A stretch of DNA of 64,000 bases from NCBI GenBank assembly GCA_037367355.1, contig CM074705.1:868001-932000 (forward strand), read 5' to 3'. Positions 1-10,914 of this stretch are shown here, in pieces. The DNA comes from Neoscytalidium dimidiatum (Eukaryota; Ascomycota; Dothideomycetes; Botryosphaeriales; Botryosphaeriaceae). Positions within the stretch are counted from its first letter, which is position 1. Each line of letters opens with the position of its first letter. The position numbers were made by a program, and so were the translations under genes. The notes beneath the pieces were generated by a model, which was not told where the DNA came from, made no database searches, and saw only the letters and a list, made by a program, of their open reading frames with translations.

Positions 1-1737
1 TCTCAGCCACAGCCCAGGAATAGGTCCAATCACGGGCCGTTCCACGTCGTGGTTCCCGCCGGGAAGGGTGGATGGATTGAAATCGCGGGACGGGACCCCC
101 CCGTAGGTGCGGGAATTTGCCCGATTAGGAAATGGAAGGCGGGGAGCAAGGGTGAGGTGCGGCATGAGCGGCATGCGCGGCAGGTAACATGACCGTGCCG
201 TCATGCGTGTGCGCGGCGGTGACAATGTGTGCTTGCGCTTGCAGGATGGAAGGGGTGCGCTCCTCCCCTCCCTGCCCTTCTCGCCCCACTTGAAGCGTCG
301 TTTGGAGAGGGTGATTCGTGGGTGCTGGGGTGGGTGGTTGCAGTCTTACTGTATGTGGATATTCTGGGGGTAAACGACAAGGGTGATGGAAGCTGGGCAT
401 GGAATTTGACATGGGTGAGACGGGCAATCCGGATGTGGATGTGTGTGCGTGTGTGGGGGGGCGTCGGCGCGTGGGTGGTTGGGATGGGCGAGATGTGCGC
501 GGGTTTTCGCGTTGGAGGGGCTGTCGTCGCGAGAAGTACTCGGCGTGCCTACGCGAGGTGATGTACGTTGTCACGTGTGGCGCTCTCGGCGTGAGCGATG
601 TGTATGCAACTGAATGCTTGTGCGAAGAGGGTATCGGTGATCCAAGAAGCAATTAGGAAGTGGCAGGTCGGAAAATGGAATTCGGACGGCGATTGTGACG
701 GGTGTGAGTTAATATGTGGAGGTGAATGTAAGGCGCCCACGGGACGCTTTTGTTGGAACAAGGAAAACACGGTGCGTTGGGATTCATGAGAGCTTAAAAC
801 AGAATGGCGGGGAAGCCACGGCCTGAGCACCCTTTTTTGTTTTTCTTTTTTTCAATTCGGAGCGCGGTAAAGTAGCGGTGTTGCTCGAGAATTCGCTTAA
901 GCTGTTTCTTCGGCAGGGATATTCTCTTGCGGAGGCTGCTGCGAGCGCCGGGAGTGGTTTTTCTCTCCCTTGTCAAGGCGGCTCACCCATGTACCTGGAA
1001 CACACTTGAAAATGGCTTCTCGCTTCCTGCTTCATGCCTCTTGCTGGGATTGGAGAGATAGGAGAAGTGTCAGTTTCCTATAGGAGCAGAAGGAAATTTA
1101 CCCCTGCTACAATTGTGTATCCGTGGTTAGGAGCGCGCGTGGCACGGACTATGTCGATGAGCTGCCTTGGCAAGGCTTATTATGATGTGCTGCCGACTTG
1201 TTGCGATATTCGGAGGACATACGAGAGCACTTGTACCAGACGAACATATGGCGTAGTGGGAAATGCTCGCGTAAGCATATTGGCTTGTTATAAAGAACTA
1301 AGTTTTTCTTTTTTGGAATGGTAGGCGCCTTTTCATCTCATCTTCTTGTTACACCTGTGAACCTATTTTCCGTCTCTGCCATAAGCTAAATTTAAGGCTC
1401 AGGCTACCCTTTCGTCATAATGATTATTCTACACATATCCGTGCCAGGATTTTACTGCGACTGTTGTTGGAAAAGTATGCAACGACTGATTACTCGAACA
1501 GAAGTTACGGCAATATTGTGGGGGTAAGATTCGCTTGTGTGGAGCGCTACCCGACGCAACAATACTCTTTTAGTATCCCATTAATTTTTGGCAGGGTCAT
1601 TTGCAGCTCCAAAGCAAATATAGCCAGCGTACTTTGGATCAACTCAAGAACCCGGTCTGAGAAGCTTGGTGCATGACATAGCGAGCTCTTGTAGAGGCGT
1701 CTGCTCTCTACGTGACCAGCGCGGCTCAATCAGGCCG
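1..1737. other. Left edge, no gene recognised
   Basis: Open frames here are short, overlap on both strands and show no recognisable domain or plausible splice-joined continuation. The first 600 bases are GT-rich on the plus strand; 1000-1700 is more AT-balanced. It may hold the 3' flank of the minus-strand gene that ends at 1738 and the flank of a gene outside the window. Confidence 0.5.
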
Positions 1738-2484
1738 TCAGGTATCTATCAGATTTCTCCACGGGTCCTCGATGAAGCTTGAGCGGAAGTAGGCAATGTC
1801 ATTGCTAGCAGGATGGTCACTGTTTACAGCAGCTTCCTGTCTCGATGGCTGGACGCCCTCCTTGGCGGCGCTGTCGGTAGATTGCATATTCTGCTGTGGA
1901 GCTTGTACATGATTGTCACCTGACTGACCAGGCTTCGCGTCTGAGGATGTAGGGGTGGCAGCATGGATCGAGTCAGCGGGAGTGCTGGAAGTTTCGGGAG
2001 GGTTGGAGGGGCGATCGGGAAGCTTCTGACCGAAAGCGAGAAAGGCAGCAAGGCCCGTAGCAACATGTTGGCTCTTCGTCTTCTTCCGATGCTTCCTGGC
2101 TTCTCCAGCCGTCATGCCTGCGGTTGGGTCGGTGGAGTTTCCAGCATCAAGACCGGGACCCTGATTCGCCGAGGTGGCGGCGAGCGGTGAGGGAGTTGAG
2201 CGTGCAGCTGCAGGGCTCGCGTCTGGCTCAACAGAAGATTTGGCAGCAGCTCCCTCAGGTTCGCTATCAGGCGCACCGCTGTCGTCGCTCTTGCGACGGG
2301 GCCCCAGAGGAACGGCATTGCATCCGGAGGCGTCATTATAGAAGTCTGCGTAGTTGGACTCAGTAAAGGCCTGGTCACGCTGGCGCTTCCTGGTAGTGCC
2401 GTGGGCGGCACCGAAACCCGTGATTCCCAGGGCAGCTGCGATGGCTCGGCTAGTATCCATGTGGTCGTCTGGCTCGGAAGCCAT
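1738..2484 (-). CDS. Conserved fungal protein of unknown function, 248 aa
   Basis: A single-exon frame ending at 1738. The frame stays open upstream to 2931, but I place the start at the internal ATG at 2484. There the protein begins MASEPDDHMDTSRAIAAAL and continues into a hydrophobic ITGFGA motif, which reads like a genuine N-terminus; the upstream extension is low-complexity and would run into the promoter of the facing gene. The body is disordered, rich in Ser, Pro, Ala and Asp, with a basic KHRKKTK stretch near the middle that could be a nuclear localisation signal. The C-terminus closes with an aromatic motif, YFRSSFIEDPWRNL. My impression, not checkable here, is that Pezizomycotina proteins exist with this layout: conserved ends and a disordered middle. 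I recognise no catalytic domain. It is divergently arranged with the transporter gene that starts at 2970. Confidence 0.7.
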   Translation of the reverse strand: MASEPDDHMDTSRAIAAALGITGFGAAHGTTRKRQRDQAFTESNYADFYNDASGCNAVPLGPRRKSDDSGAPDSEPEGAAAKSSVEPDASPAAARSTPSPLAATSANQGPGLDAGNSTDPTAGMTAGEARKHRKKTKSQHVATGLAAFLAFGQKLPDRPSNPPETSSTPADSIHAATPTSSDAKPGQSGDNHVQAPQQNMQSTDSAAKEGVQPSRQEAAVNSDHPASNDIAYFRSSFIEDPWRNLIDT

Positions 2485-2969
2485 GGTCGCGAGCAGAAGA
2501 TGGTCGGGCGAAGCTGGAAATTGGATGCTGTGATCAGTACTCGTAATTGCCGGGGCGGCCGTGCGCAAGTTGGCGGCGCGGCGGCAGCAGCGCCCTCCGG
2601 CGACGGACTTGGTGTTGCACAGCGGGAGCGCGATCTCGGGGCTAGCGGACACAGCAGGCGCAGTATCAGCTCGGCGGGCAGCGGGTCGCGGACAGCAAGG
2701 TGGTGGTAATGGGAATGGTGTTGTTGGGCAGCGGCAAATCGGGCAAAACTCCCGCATGCTGTGTGCCGCCTGCCGTTCTGCAGCGCCAGTGGCCCAAGCT
2801 CTTCGCGTCAGCTGGAGGTCGATGATGATCCCGACCGCATGCCAGCAAGGCGCCTGCTCCCTCGCTGCTGGCCGTCCACGCAGTTCCACAATTCCGCCTA
2901 CTCCCCCACAACTATGCGAACTCTGCAACACTACGCCTGCTGCCCAAGTCTGCCGCGAGCGAAGTGACC
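2485..2969. promoter_or_regulatory. Shared upstream region of two divergent genes
   Basis: 485 bp between the start codons of the minus-strand 248-aa protein and the plus-strand transporter. It is GC-rich with no clear TATA box. Both promoters and 5' UTRs must lie here, so joint control is possible. This is inferred from layout only. Confidence 0.5.
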
Positions 2970-5900
2970 ATGAACGGCGCCTCGCAGTCGCAGTCCACGT
3001 CGCAGTCGCAGTCGCAGTCGCAGCCCTCCGTCAGCGCCCGCCGCTTCCTTCGCCCCAAGGTTCGTTTGTACTACGCGTCCTCACCGAATCCTGCAGCTGC
3101 CACGGTGCTGACTATTCCACCGAATAGCTGCGTCAGGCCACTCTGATCCTGCCCAAGACTGGCGAGCGCGTGCGCCGTACGTTCACTCTGCGCTCTCCGA
3201 ACAATGAGCCCGCCGATGACGATGCCGACGACACCACGCCGTTACTGGGCGGGAACGCCTCGACCCCAGCGAGACACCAGGGTCCTGTAGCAAAAGCGTT
3301 GGGGAAAGTCCGTGACGGTTCCAAGAAGGCCTATACTTTTGTGTCTTCGCCACTGGGCATTAACTTGCTGAAATGCTCTATTGCCTACGTGCTGGGCAGT
3401 ATGGCCACCTTCGTACCGGTACTGTCCAACTTCCTCGGACACAATGACGGGAAGCATATGGTGGCCACTGTTACCGTTTACTTCCACCCGGCCCGTTCTG
3501 CTGGTAGCATGATCGAGGCTTTCATGCTCGCCACCATAGCATTTGTCTACGCTACCGTCTTATCTTTCGCCAGCATGGGTGTCTCTATAGCCTTTGCTGA
3601 GGCCGACCTGCTTGCTCTTGGACATGCCATCGTGCTCATTGTCTTCTGTGGTGGAGGTCTGGGGTTGGTTGGTTGGATTAAGCAGAAGTTGGGAAATCCC
3701 TTGGTGAACGTGGCTTGCTCCCTCACTTCTCTTGCCCTTATCACCATTCTTACAAAGGAAGGCGCTGTCCAGTCTGCCACTTTCTCATACAATAAAGTTG
3801 TTCAAGTCTTAAAGATGGTCTTTATGGGTATCACGGCAGCCACCGCAGTCAGCTTGCTCATCAGGCCGGTCTCCGCGAGAAACAATCTGCGCAACGATAT
3901 GCGAAAGGCTACGGACATCCTCGGAGATATGCTCACGAACATTACCCGGAGCTTCCTAATGGGTGCCGAGGACGAATTGAAACAACCCGAATATGTCCAG
4001 GCATCGAGCAAGTTCAAATCCACCTTCAGTTCAATGACTAAGAACCTGGGCGAAGCCAAGAAGGAACATTACGTCTTGGGCACTGAGAATGAATATCAGA
4101 TCGAATCACGCTTGGTCAAGTGCATGGAACGCCTTGCCCAGAATATTGGAGGTCTGCGAGGAGCGGCACTCACCCAATTTTCGCTCATTTCCAAACCTCC
4201 AGGCGCCGGCATGTCTCCTGTTCTGACTAGGAACAACTCCATCGACGCGTTGGCGCGAGTGAACTCTGCAGATTTTCAGTCATACTTCAATCGGCAACCC
4301 AGCCAAACCAACCTCAGCTCCATGTCTGCCAGTGGTCTTTCAGCTATCGAGGAAGCTGGTGAGGAAGGTAGCGATGAGGGCGGAAGTCGCCTTATTTCGC
4401 CTACTACAACTCCGGGCGCTATTAGTGGGTTCGCTACTGCTGAGAGTCCTGCCGACATCTTCACTATGTTCATCTCGTATCTCGGCCCCTCAATGAAGTC
4501 ACTAGCATTCACTTTGAAGGAGGTGCTGGATGATCTTCCATTTGGGCCTGCACCGGACTACACCATTTCTGTCAACAGTAACTTTCGTAGCAGCCTGGTG
4601 GAAGCGAAGGAACTTTTTGCAAAGGCAAGGAAGGAGGCTTTGGAAGCTGTCTACGCCAATCGTGGCCTTAGCAGATCCAAGCCGCTCGAAGTTTTGGCAG
4701 ACTACGAGGAAGTGGCTGCCAGTTGTGGTTATTTCAGTTCGGCTCTCCAAGATTGTGCGGAAGAGATGATAGTCTATCTCGATGTCTTAGAGGAGCTGAA
4801 GCAAGATGTCGAACGCAATCCAAGGAAAAGAACGTGGAATTGGCTGATGTTCTGGCGCAAGGATAAGAAGAATGGCAGCGATGAAAGCAGACCTGGTAAT
4901 CAGCCCAAATTCTCAAGGAACAAGTGCCCATACTAACAAATCGTCAGATACGCCTGATATTCTAAACCAAAGTGCTGCTCAAGGAGTCTCGCAGGATATT
5001 CCGGAGATCGCTAGGCGTACAAACCACCCGATCCAAGCAGCGGAGAAGCCTCGCCGGAAAGCTCGTCTTCTCTACCGTATCTACCGCTCTTCTTCATTTC
5101 TTCGCAGAGAGGATATCAAATATGCCATCAAAGTCGGCATCGGTGCCATACTTTATGCGATGTGGTCTTTCATTCCGGAGACGCGCCCAACTTACAGCCA
5201 CTGGCGTGGCGAATGGGGTCTATTATCTTACATGTTGGTATGCTCCATGACTATCGGAGCATCAAATACGACCGGGTATCAGCGTTTTTCAGGTACATGC
5301 CTGGGTGCCGTGTTTGCCATTGTTGCTTGGATTGCTGCCCACGAGAACCCTTACCTTTTGGCTTTCTTTGGCTGGATGGTCTCACTTTACTGCTTCTACA
5401 TCATCGTCGGGAAAGGTAAAGGACCTATGGGCCGCTTCATCCTCCTGACTTACAACCTTTCGGCACTTTATGCCTACTCCCTCTCTGTCCGGGATGACGA
5501 AGATGATGACGATGAAGGCGGGGTGAGCCCGGAGATATGGGAAATCGCAAAGCACCGTGTGGTAGCAGTCATGGTCGGATGCCTTTGGGGTATCATTGTG
5601 ACGCGCCTGATTTGGCCCATTAGCGCCAGGCAGAAGGTTAAGGATGGCATCTGCGTGCTCTGGTTGCGTATGGCATTGATTTGGAAGCGGGATCCGCTGT
5701 CAATGCTTCTGGATGGGGCATCTGCCTCCTCGTTTGCCGACATTCGAGAGTCGATCCGGCTTCAGCGTTTCTTGAACCACCTCGAGACTCTTCGAAAGGC
5801 AGCGACGTCGGAATTCGAGCTCAGCGGACCCTTCCCCAGCAAGATATACGGCAGCCTATTTCAAACGAGCGGACGCATACTAGACGCCTTCCACGCAATG

Positions 5901-6382
5901 AATGTGGTTATTTCGAAAGATCTGAAGGCATCGCCTGGCGAGAAGGAGTTGCTCAGATACACGAGGAATGAGCGCATCCAGCTCTCCTCCCGTATAAGCC
6001 ATTTGTTCTCAGGTAAGGCAGGTCTGTTTACCGGCTAGGCGTAATACTGACACTGCTCTTCTAGTCATGGCGTCTTCAATGAAGCTTGAGTATCCTTTGA
6101 ACGATGCGCTGCCCAATATAGAGCACACCCGGGACCGATTGCTTGCTCGAATCTTCGATTTTAGGAAGAACGGAGATACACACGATGTTGCGACGGATGA
6201 AGACTACGAGCTTCTCTACACTTACGGTGGGTTTGGCCGAGACCGTGCTATTAGAAATTGTTGCTGACTTCAACCTCGCAGTATTGGTCACTGGGCAAAT
6301 CGCACAGGACATTGCGTCCTTGGGGCAGGATATTGAGAGGCTATACGGTGTGCTGAACGAGGATAACCTGAAGCTCCAGTAG
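2970..6382 (+). CDS. BRE4/ArAE_2-like 6TM+6TM membrane transporter, 1061 aa
   Basis: Five exons: 2970-3059, 3128-4895, 4948-6012, 6065-6226 and 6282-6382. Introns are 68, 52, 52 and 55 nt; intron 2 carries a perfect TACTAAC branch site. All joins keep frame and remove stops. The protein has an Ser-Gln repeat N-terminus, a first cluster of hydrophobic helices from about residue 110 to 290, a long soluble region, and a second cluster from about residue 670 to 850 that includes the motif TRLIWPISARQ. This two-block architecture matches the fungal 'putative ER transporter 6TM N-terminal' plus aromatic-acid-exporter/FUSC-like family, which includes yeast Bre4 (brefeldin A sensitivity). The substrate is unknown. 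An acidic run (DDEDDDDEG) lies in a loop of the second block. The start is the ATG at 2970; an in-frame GTG at 2964 is not a likely eukaryotic start. Confidence 0.88.
2982..3023 (+). repeat. TCGCAG hexamer repeat coding Ser-Gln
   Basis: Imperfect tandem TCGCAG units in exon 1 of the BRE4-like gene, encoding alternating Ser-Gln dipeptides. Because the unit is six bases, length change keeps the frame. Confidence 0.85.
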
Positions 6383-6761
6383 AAGCGGATGTGGTCGTGG
6401 TTGGAAGGACCGTCTAAATTTGGTTGAATCAAATCTTCACCGTTCCTTCTTCACTATCTCTTCATTTCACATGCTCTGATCCATAACTTGTTACGTACCC
6501 TGGCTATATCTACGAATCACGCGTTTCTTTCTAACGGATCTGGAACCCTGCCGCGGCACGGCGTCGGCAAAGCGGGAAAGTCAGGATGACATCATTTACA
6601 ATCGAAGTTTCGCGTACCTTTCCAGTCATCCGAGAGGAGGTTGCTAAGCCCTGAATCAACTGAACTTTAAAACTATGCTATCGTAGCGTTTATACCAACG
6701 CCATATCTTCTGTAGATCACAACACAACAACCAAATCCAAACACATCAGAAGCCGAGAACT
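6383..6761. other. Intergenic, 3' flank of transporter and 5' flank of HAD gene
   Basis: 379 bp between two same-strand genes. No coding signal is seen. It must contain the transporter's 3' end processing site and the HAD promoter; the last 60 bases before the ATG are A- and C-rich, as is common upstream of fungal start codons. Confidence 0.5.
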
Positions 6762-7628
6762 ATGGCCTTCGAACCCACCAAAATTCGCGCCCTCCTCTTC
6801 GACGTCTTCGGCACGTGCGTCGACTGGCGCTCGACGGTGACAGCCGCGCTGCACGAGCAAGCCCACACCACACTCAACGACCCGACGGCCTCGCTAGCCA
6901 CAGCCGTGCGTCTGCGCGCCTCGGACCTGACCCTGGACGACTGGGGCCGGTTCGCCCAGGAGTGGCGCAACGCGTACAAGACCTTCGTCCGCGACGCCGC
7001 CAGAGCGCTCGAGGAAAGCCAAAAGTCCGGCAACGGCTCCGCCGCCGCGCCGGCGTTCAAGAGCGTGGACCAGCACCATCTGGATTCGCTGAGGGAGCTG
7101 CTGGCCAGGTGGCAGCTCGGCGGCCTGTGGACGCCCGCGCAGGTCCAGCGCCTCAGCCTCGTCTGGCACTTCCTCGCGCCCTGGCCCGACTCCGCCGCTG
7201 GCATCGGGGCGCTGAACGGCATCGGGAGGGATGGCGGAGCGACGTTGGCGACGGCCACCCTGAGCAACGGCAACAGGGCCCTGCTGGAGGATCTGACCGC
7301 CCATGCGAAGCTGCCGTTCAAGCTTATTTTCAGCGCCGAGGATTTCGGCGCATACAAGCCGCATCCCAAAACTTATCTTGGGGCCGCTGAACGGTTGGGT
7401 TTGCGGCCCGAGGAGTGTGCTCTCGTGGCGGCACATTTAGGGGATCTGTGGGCGGCAAAGCAGTCTGGGTTGCAGGCGGTGTATGTCGAGAGAGCGGGGG
7501 AGGAGGATTGGTGTAGCGCGGAAATTGAAAAGGCGAAGGTTGAAGGGTGGGTGGGGTTGTGGGTTGGTGAGAGAGAAGGCGGGTTTGAGAGGGTGGCAGA
7601 GTTGCTACGTCAGAAGAGTGAGCTATAG
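6762..7628 (+). CDS. HAD-superfamily haloacid dehalogenase type II-like hydrolase, 288 aa
   Basis: Single exon. The order of HAD motifs is visible: motif I FDVFGT with the nucleophile Asp14; motif II around LSNGN with Ser168 and Asn169; the motif III Lys in AYKPHPKTY (Lys199); and VAAHLGDLWAAKQSGL (about residues 222-237) with the conserved VAAH and Asp228. This pattern is that of (S)-2-haloacid dehalogenase-like enzymes, which hydrolyse via an aspartyl-enzyme intermediate. In fungi most members have no proven substrate, so real dehalogenation is only a possibility. Length is somewhat above the bacterial enzymes (about 220-240 aa); a Gly/Ser/Ala-rich insert near residues 85-102 explains part of this. 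There is no signal peptide, so a cytosolic location is likely. The first two thirds has very high GC at third positions, while the end is G-rich but less biased. Confidence 0.9.
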   Translation: MAFEPTKIRALLFDVFGTCVDWRSTVTAALHEQAHTTLNDPTASLATAVRLRASDLTLDDWGRFAQEWRNAYKTFVRDAARALEESQKSGNGSAAAPAFKSVDQHHLDSLRELLARWQLGGLWTPAQVQRLSLVWHFLAPWPDSAAGIGALNGIGRDGGATLATATLSNGNRALLEDLTAHAKLPFKLIFSAEDFGAYKPHPKTYLGAAERLGLRPEECALVAAHLGDLWAAKQSGLQAVYVERAGEEDWCSAEIEKAKVEGWVGLWVGEREGGFERVAELLRQKSEL

Positions 7629-8610
7629 ATCGTGCAGCGGGATTCCGATGGGGAGGTTTTGTGGTGTAGTCTATCTGTCTCATCTCAATCTTTCTAATCT
7701 AATTCTTCGTAAAGCATCCAACCCCACTAAAAGAGCGCCAAAACAGAAAAAAAAAAAGAAAAGAAAAGAAGGAAAGAAGGAAGGAAGAAAAGACCCTGAC
7801 GGTTCATTTTCCAGTTCTATACATCCAGATCACTCCGAAATCACTGAGAAGAAAGGAGAGATTGTGTACATCATTGTGATTTTTCAGCATATGTCCCTTT
7901 TCTTGAGTTAGTAGTTCTGGATAATGGAATTATATCGGATCATCTATAGCCCTCTAATTTACCTTTGTCCAGAACTCCCTACGGTAACACAAAGGTCCAG
8001 TCGTTACGAAGAGCGCAACATTTGGGTATCGTTGAATGGACTTCAGTGTCAATCAGTTCGGATTGACATAATACACTACGGCTTGACTGGTAGCAACTGA
8101 GTAGGAACACCCAATCTGGTGTGGAACTCCCTTAGTAAGACCAAGTCGGTTTATAAGATCGTGGTGTCTCAACATTAACCCCCGCTCATCTCCTGAAAGG
8201 TACCGACCTGGCGCGCAGTTGTACTTGATACGTAAAACGTTGTTACAGAGGTACTGGAGATACAATCCAAGCGCCAACGCAGAAACACGCACTTGCGCAC
8301 AACGCCTGGGAGTGGGGCTGCATGTTCGACTTGATTGGACATGAATGTGACACGAGCGCATCCCGTGAGCAAGCCGCATAGCTCATATACAAGTCCTGTT
8401 TCATCCTTGGAGAGTTGACAGATAGAATGTTGTTCTCAGCGTGAGCGGCTCAGAGCACCACAGAAATTGAATTAAATGTGTGCGTCTGCGCCTCTCCGCT
8501 CCCCTTGTCTATTAGCGCCTTGACTTGTCCTTCATGGCAAAGACAGAGTCAGAGTACATTCGCATTAGAGCCCAGCCGCTTTATTTTTGATCTGATTTTC
8601 AGGAGCATTA
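7629..8610. other. Intergenic, no gene recognised
   Basis: Includes an A/G-rich low-complexity stretch around 7745-7795 downstream of the HAD gene. A 108-codon minus-strand open frame at 8053-8379 has no motif I can support. Nothing else is seen. Confidence 0.5.
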
Positions 8611-10545
8611 ATGACGTCGCGACCGAGTCAGTATTCAGCAGAGTCGGCTCTCATCACGGGCTCAGACCCTAATCCTGATACCCATACGAAGCACTATCAA
8701 CAGACGGCTGGATGGAGTCATAATTCCTCTCAATGCGTGGATGCATACAACAAACAAGCCACCGGCATAAACAGCGACCAACAGGCCTACTGGTTAGAGA
8801 CCCATCGGTTGCTGGCTCACGAAGCGTTCGAAGAAGCAGTGCCAGATTTCAGCGATAGCGGATGGGATGCTAAGTCAATTGCTCAGATTCCTGTTTCTGA
8901 TGATGCTGGTAATAGTGAACATCCAAGTCTTGTCAGGAGTGCTGGTGAGAATGGACTTGCACCGACAAAGTTACTTATCATATAACAGATTTTCCGGTTC
9001 ATACAAGCCACATCTCCAGTGATGAGGCCTCCCTCGCAGACTGCTCCACTGTGAGGTGGGATGGAAACGATTCATGCGTGTCGCTCCGAATACTATCGAT
9101 CGACCGCTTCCTGGTATTTGGACACGATCCGTGGTCCCCTTTCAATCGCAGACTTGGAGGACTTCAGGCGCCGATTCTTGACGATCATGATTCAGCCTAT
9201 GAGGTAGACGGCAATGCTGAAATTGTGGATCAGCTCATGAAGAAACTATCCGAGGATAGAGATGACGACGGCTGGAGTATATCATCGTCTGGCTCTTCAC
9301 GTGCGGAGGAAGCTGATTGTGACGGCAATTATGCTGAGCCAATTTTGAGTACTTCTGGAACCTCCCAGCGCGGCCAAGACCGGGGAAATGATGCATGTGA
9401 TACGGATGGTATAATGCATTTATAAGCGCCAGAGGGAAGAGCTCGCAGAGCAATAAGCGTGCTACGGGTAGCAAGAGCGGGTCCGTAGAAGAGGGTGACG
9501 ATGAAAGGTCCAAACGTCCGCGGCGGTCTGAAGTGTACGGTGACCAAAGGGCAGCATGCATAAGAGATATGCTTGCCCATATTTTCAAAGGCGACCCAAT
9601 ACAGCCCCCGAATTCGCGTCCTGTTACCATGAAGGGCTTGGTTCTGTTGCTTGACTGAAGTAACTTTCCTCCCTGTGGTAGGATGGAATAGGAGTACTGA
9701 TTTCTGTAGGGGACACCTGTTCCGTTGCCTTGCTCTGGCGCAATGCCCTAGGTGCTTTCGAGCCTTTGATGAGGATCAAGCAGTGAACGATCGCTAAGAG
9801 CGCCGCAACGGTGTGAGGAGGTCACTTCGCAGCCTTTCCGGGAATGTATCAATAAAGCGCAGGGGGAAGAATTGAAGAGTAGCAGCTAAAAGACAATTCT
9901 GAGGAATCAAAGTGGAGGACCGCATATAAGATACTCTTTCTAGATGATCCAGATGAAGCAATACCATCTCCGTGTGAGTGTCATTTGTGACGAAGAGGTA
10001 TGAAAATCTGTAAGGCCGATATGTAGATAGATTGGGAACTTCGTGTGGACTGTCCTGGAAAGGGCGGACACCATCGCCTATATTTCCACCAATACATGGA
10101 TTACAGCCGAGAAGCAATATCTCTCATTGTCCGGAAAAGATTGGAAGAAACCCTCAATCAGCGATCTCGTGCTGAAAATCCTTCGCGTGAGACCATAGGT
10201 CGATTTATAAGAATTGTTCGCGATTGCCAGCAGGATGTGTATCAAAGATTCACGGTAACCATGCAGGGAGCACCTGGTTCACACGGAATTGCCGAAATTG
10301 TCACTCACTGCACTGACAACGGCATACCTTTTCACGTTACAGAAGACGGTCTAGAAGAGCATAATGAACAGACTGACAGCATCGTGGGGCCGATGCGCCT
10401 TGAAGGTCTGAATGCGGTACAAGAAATGGCCTTGGGAATGCATGATGATGTAAGATACTGGAGCAAGTGGGTTGAGGAAAGTATGGCCGATATATCTACG
10501 TGGCTCACAATTGTGCCTGACGATTCAAAGGGGACGGAGAGCTAA
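8611..10545 (+). pseudogene. Decayed fungal C2H2-like zinc-finger gene
   Basis: Pieces of one gene follow each other in order on the plus strand but in changing frames. 8611-8944 joins 8989 onward through a 44-nt intron. A Ser/Lys-rich segment (SKRPRRSEVYGDQR) follows at about 9422-9560, then the zinc-finger-like KRYACPYFQRRP at 9562-9597. Across a well-formed 50-nt intron (9660-9709) comes LFRCLALAQCPRCFRAF, then LRAPQRCEE from 9794 and KWRTAYKILF around 9910. The last open piece is 10045-10545. These motifs match a common Pezizomycotina family that I know only as C2H2-domain proteins. Disabling lesions: frame change before the stop at 9423-9425; frame change near 9561; TGA at 9652-9654 where the family pattern suggests Arg; frame change near 9792; TAA at 9887-9889; frame change near 9900. 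An additional break before 10045 is likely. Sequencing error is unlikely to explain this many. Confidence 0.75.
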
Positions 10546-10882
10546 ATACGAGGCCTTTCACGAATCTTTACGAGTATGTTGTCGCGTTGTACATACTACC
10601 GCACTGGTGATTACTGCTAAACACGCTTATGTGATCCAGAACTACTATGTCGCGAGCAGGGACGGTTTTGGACGCGGAGCGTGGAGCATTCATTCTCCTC
10701 TCACTCGAGGTAATTTGGACTGTGTGTCGGCTGAAGCACGTACGTAGGTAGAGGGCTTGGATCAAGAGCGCACTGCATTTGATTCATTGCTGCCCGTTCA
10801 CCGCCACATGAACATGTTCCAGTTGTCGTTTTCAAACTTCATTGCCCGCGGGGGCGCAGCGCGGAGCGGAGCATGACTGGCA

Positions 10883-10884
<2 letters not shown>

Positions 10885-10914
<30 letters not shown>
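10885..10914 (+). repeat. (GGC)n trinucleotide tract
   Basis: About ten uninterrupted GGC units in non-coding sequence, just left of the gene-free region's centre. Confidence 0.9.

Noticed and set aside
2485..2931. N-terminal extension of the 248-aa orphan to 397 aa
   Set aside because: The extra 149 residues are low-complexity, lie in the shared promoter, and precede a much better start at 2484.
8053..8379. 108-codon minus-strand frame
   Set aside because: Partly protein-like at its end but no motif, no exon partners and no clear start context.
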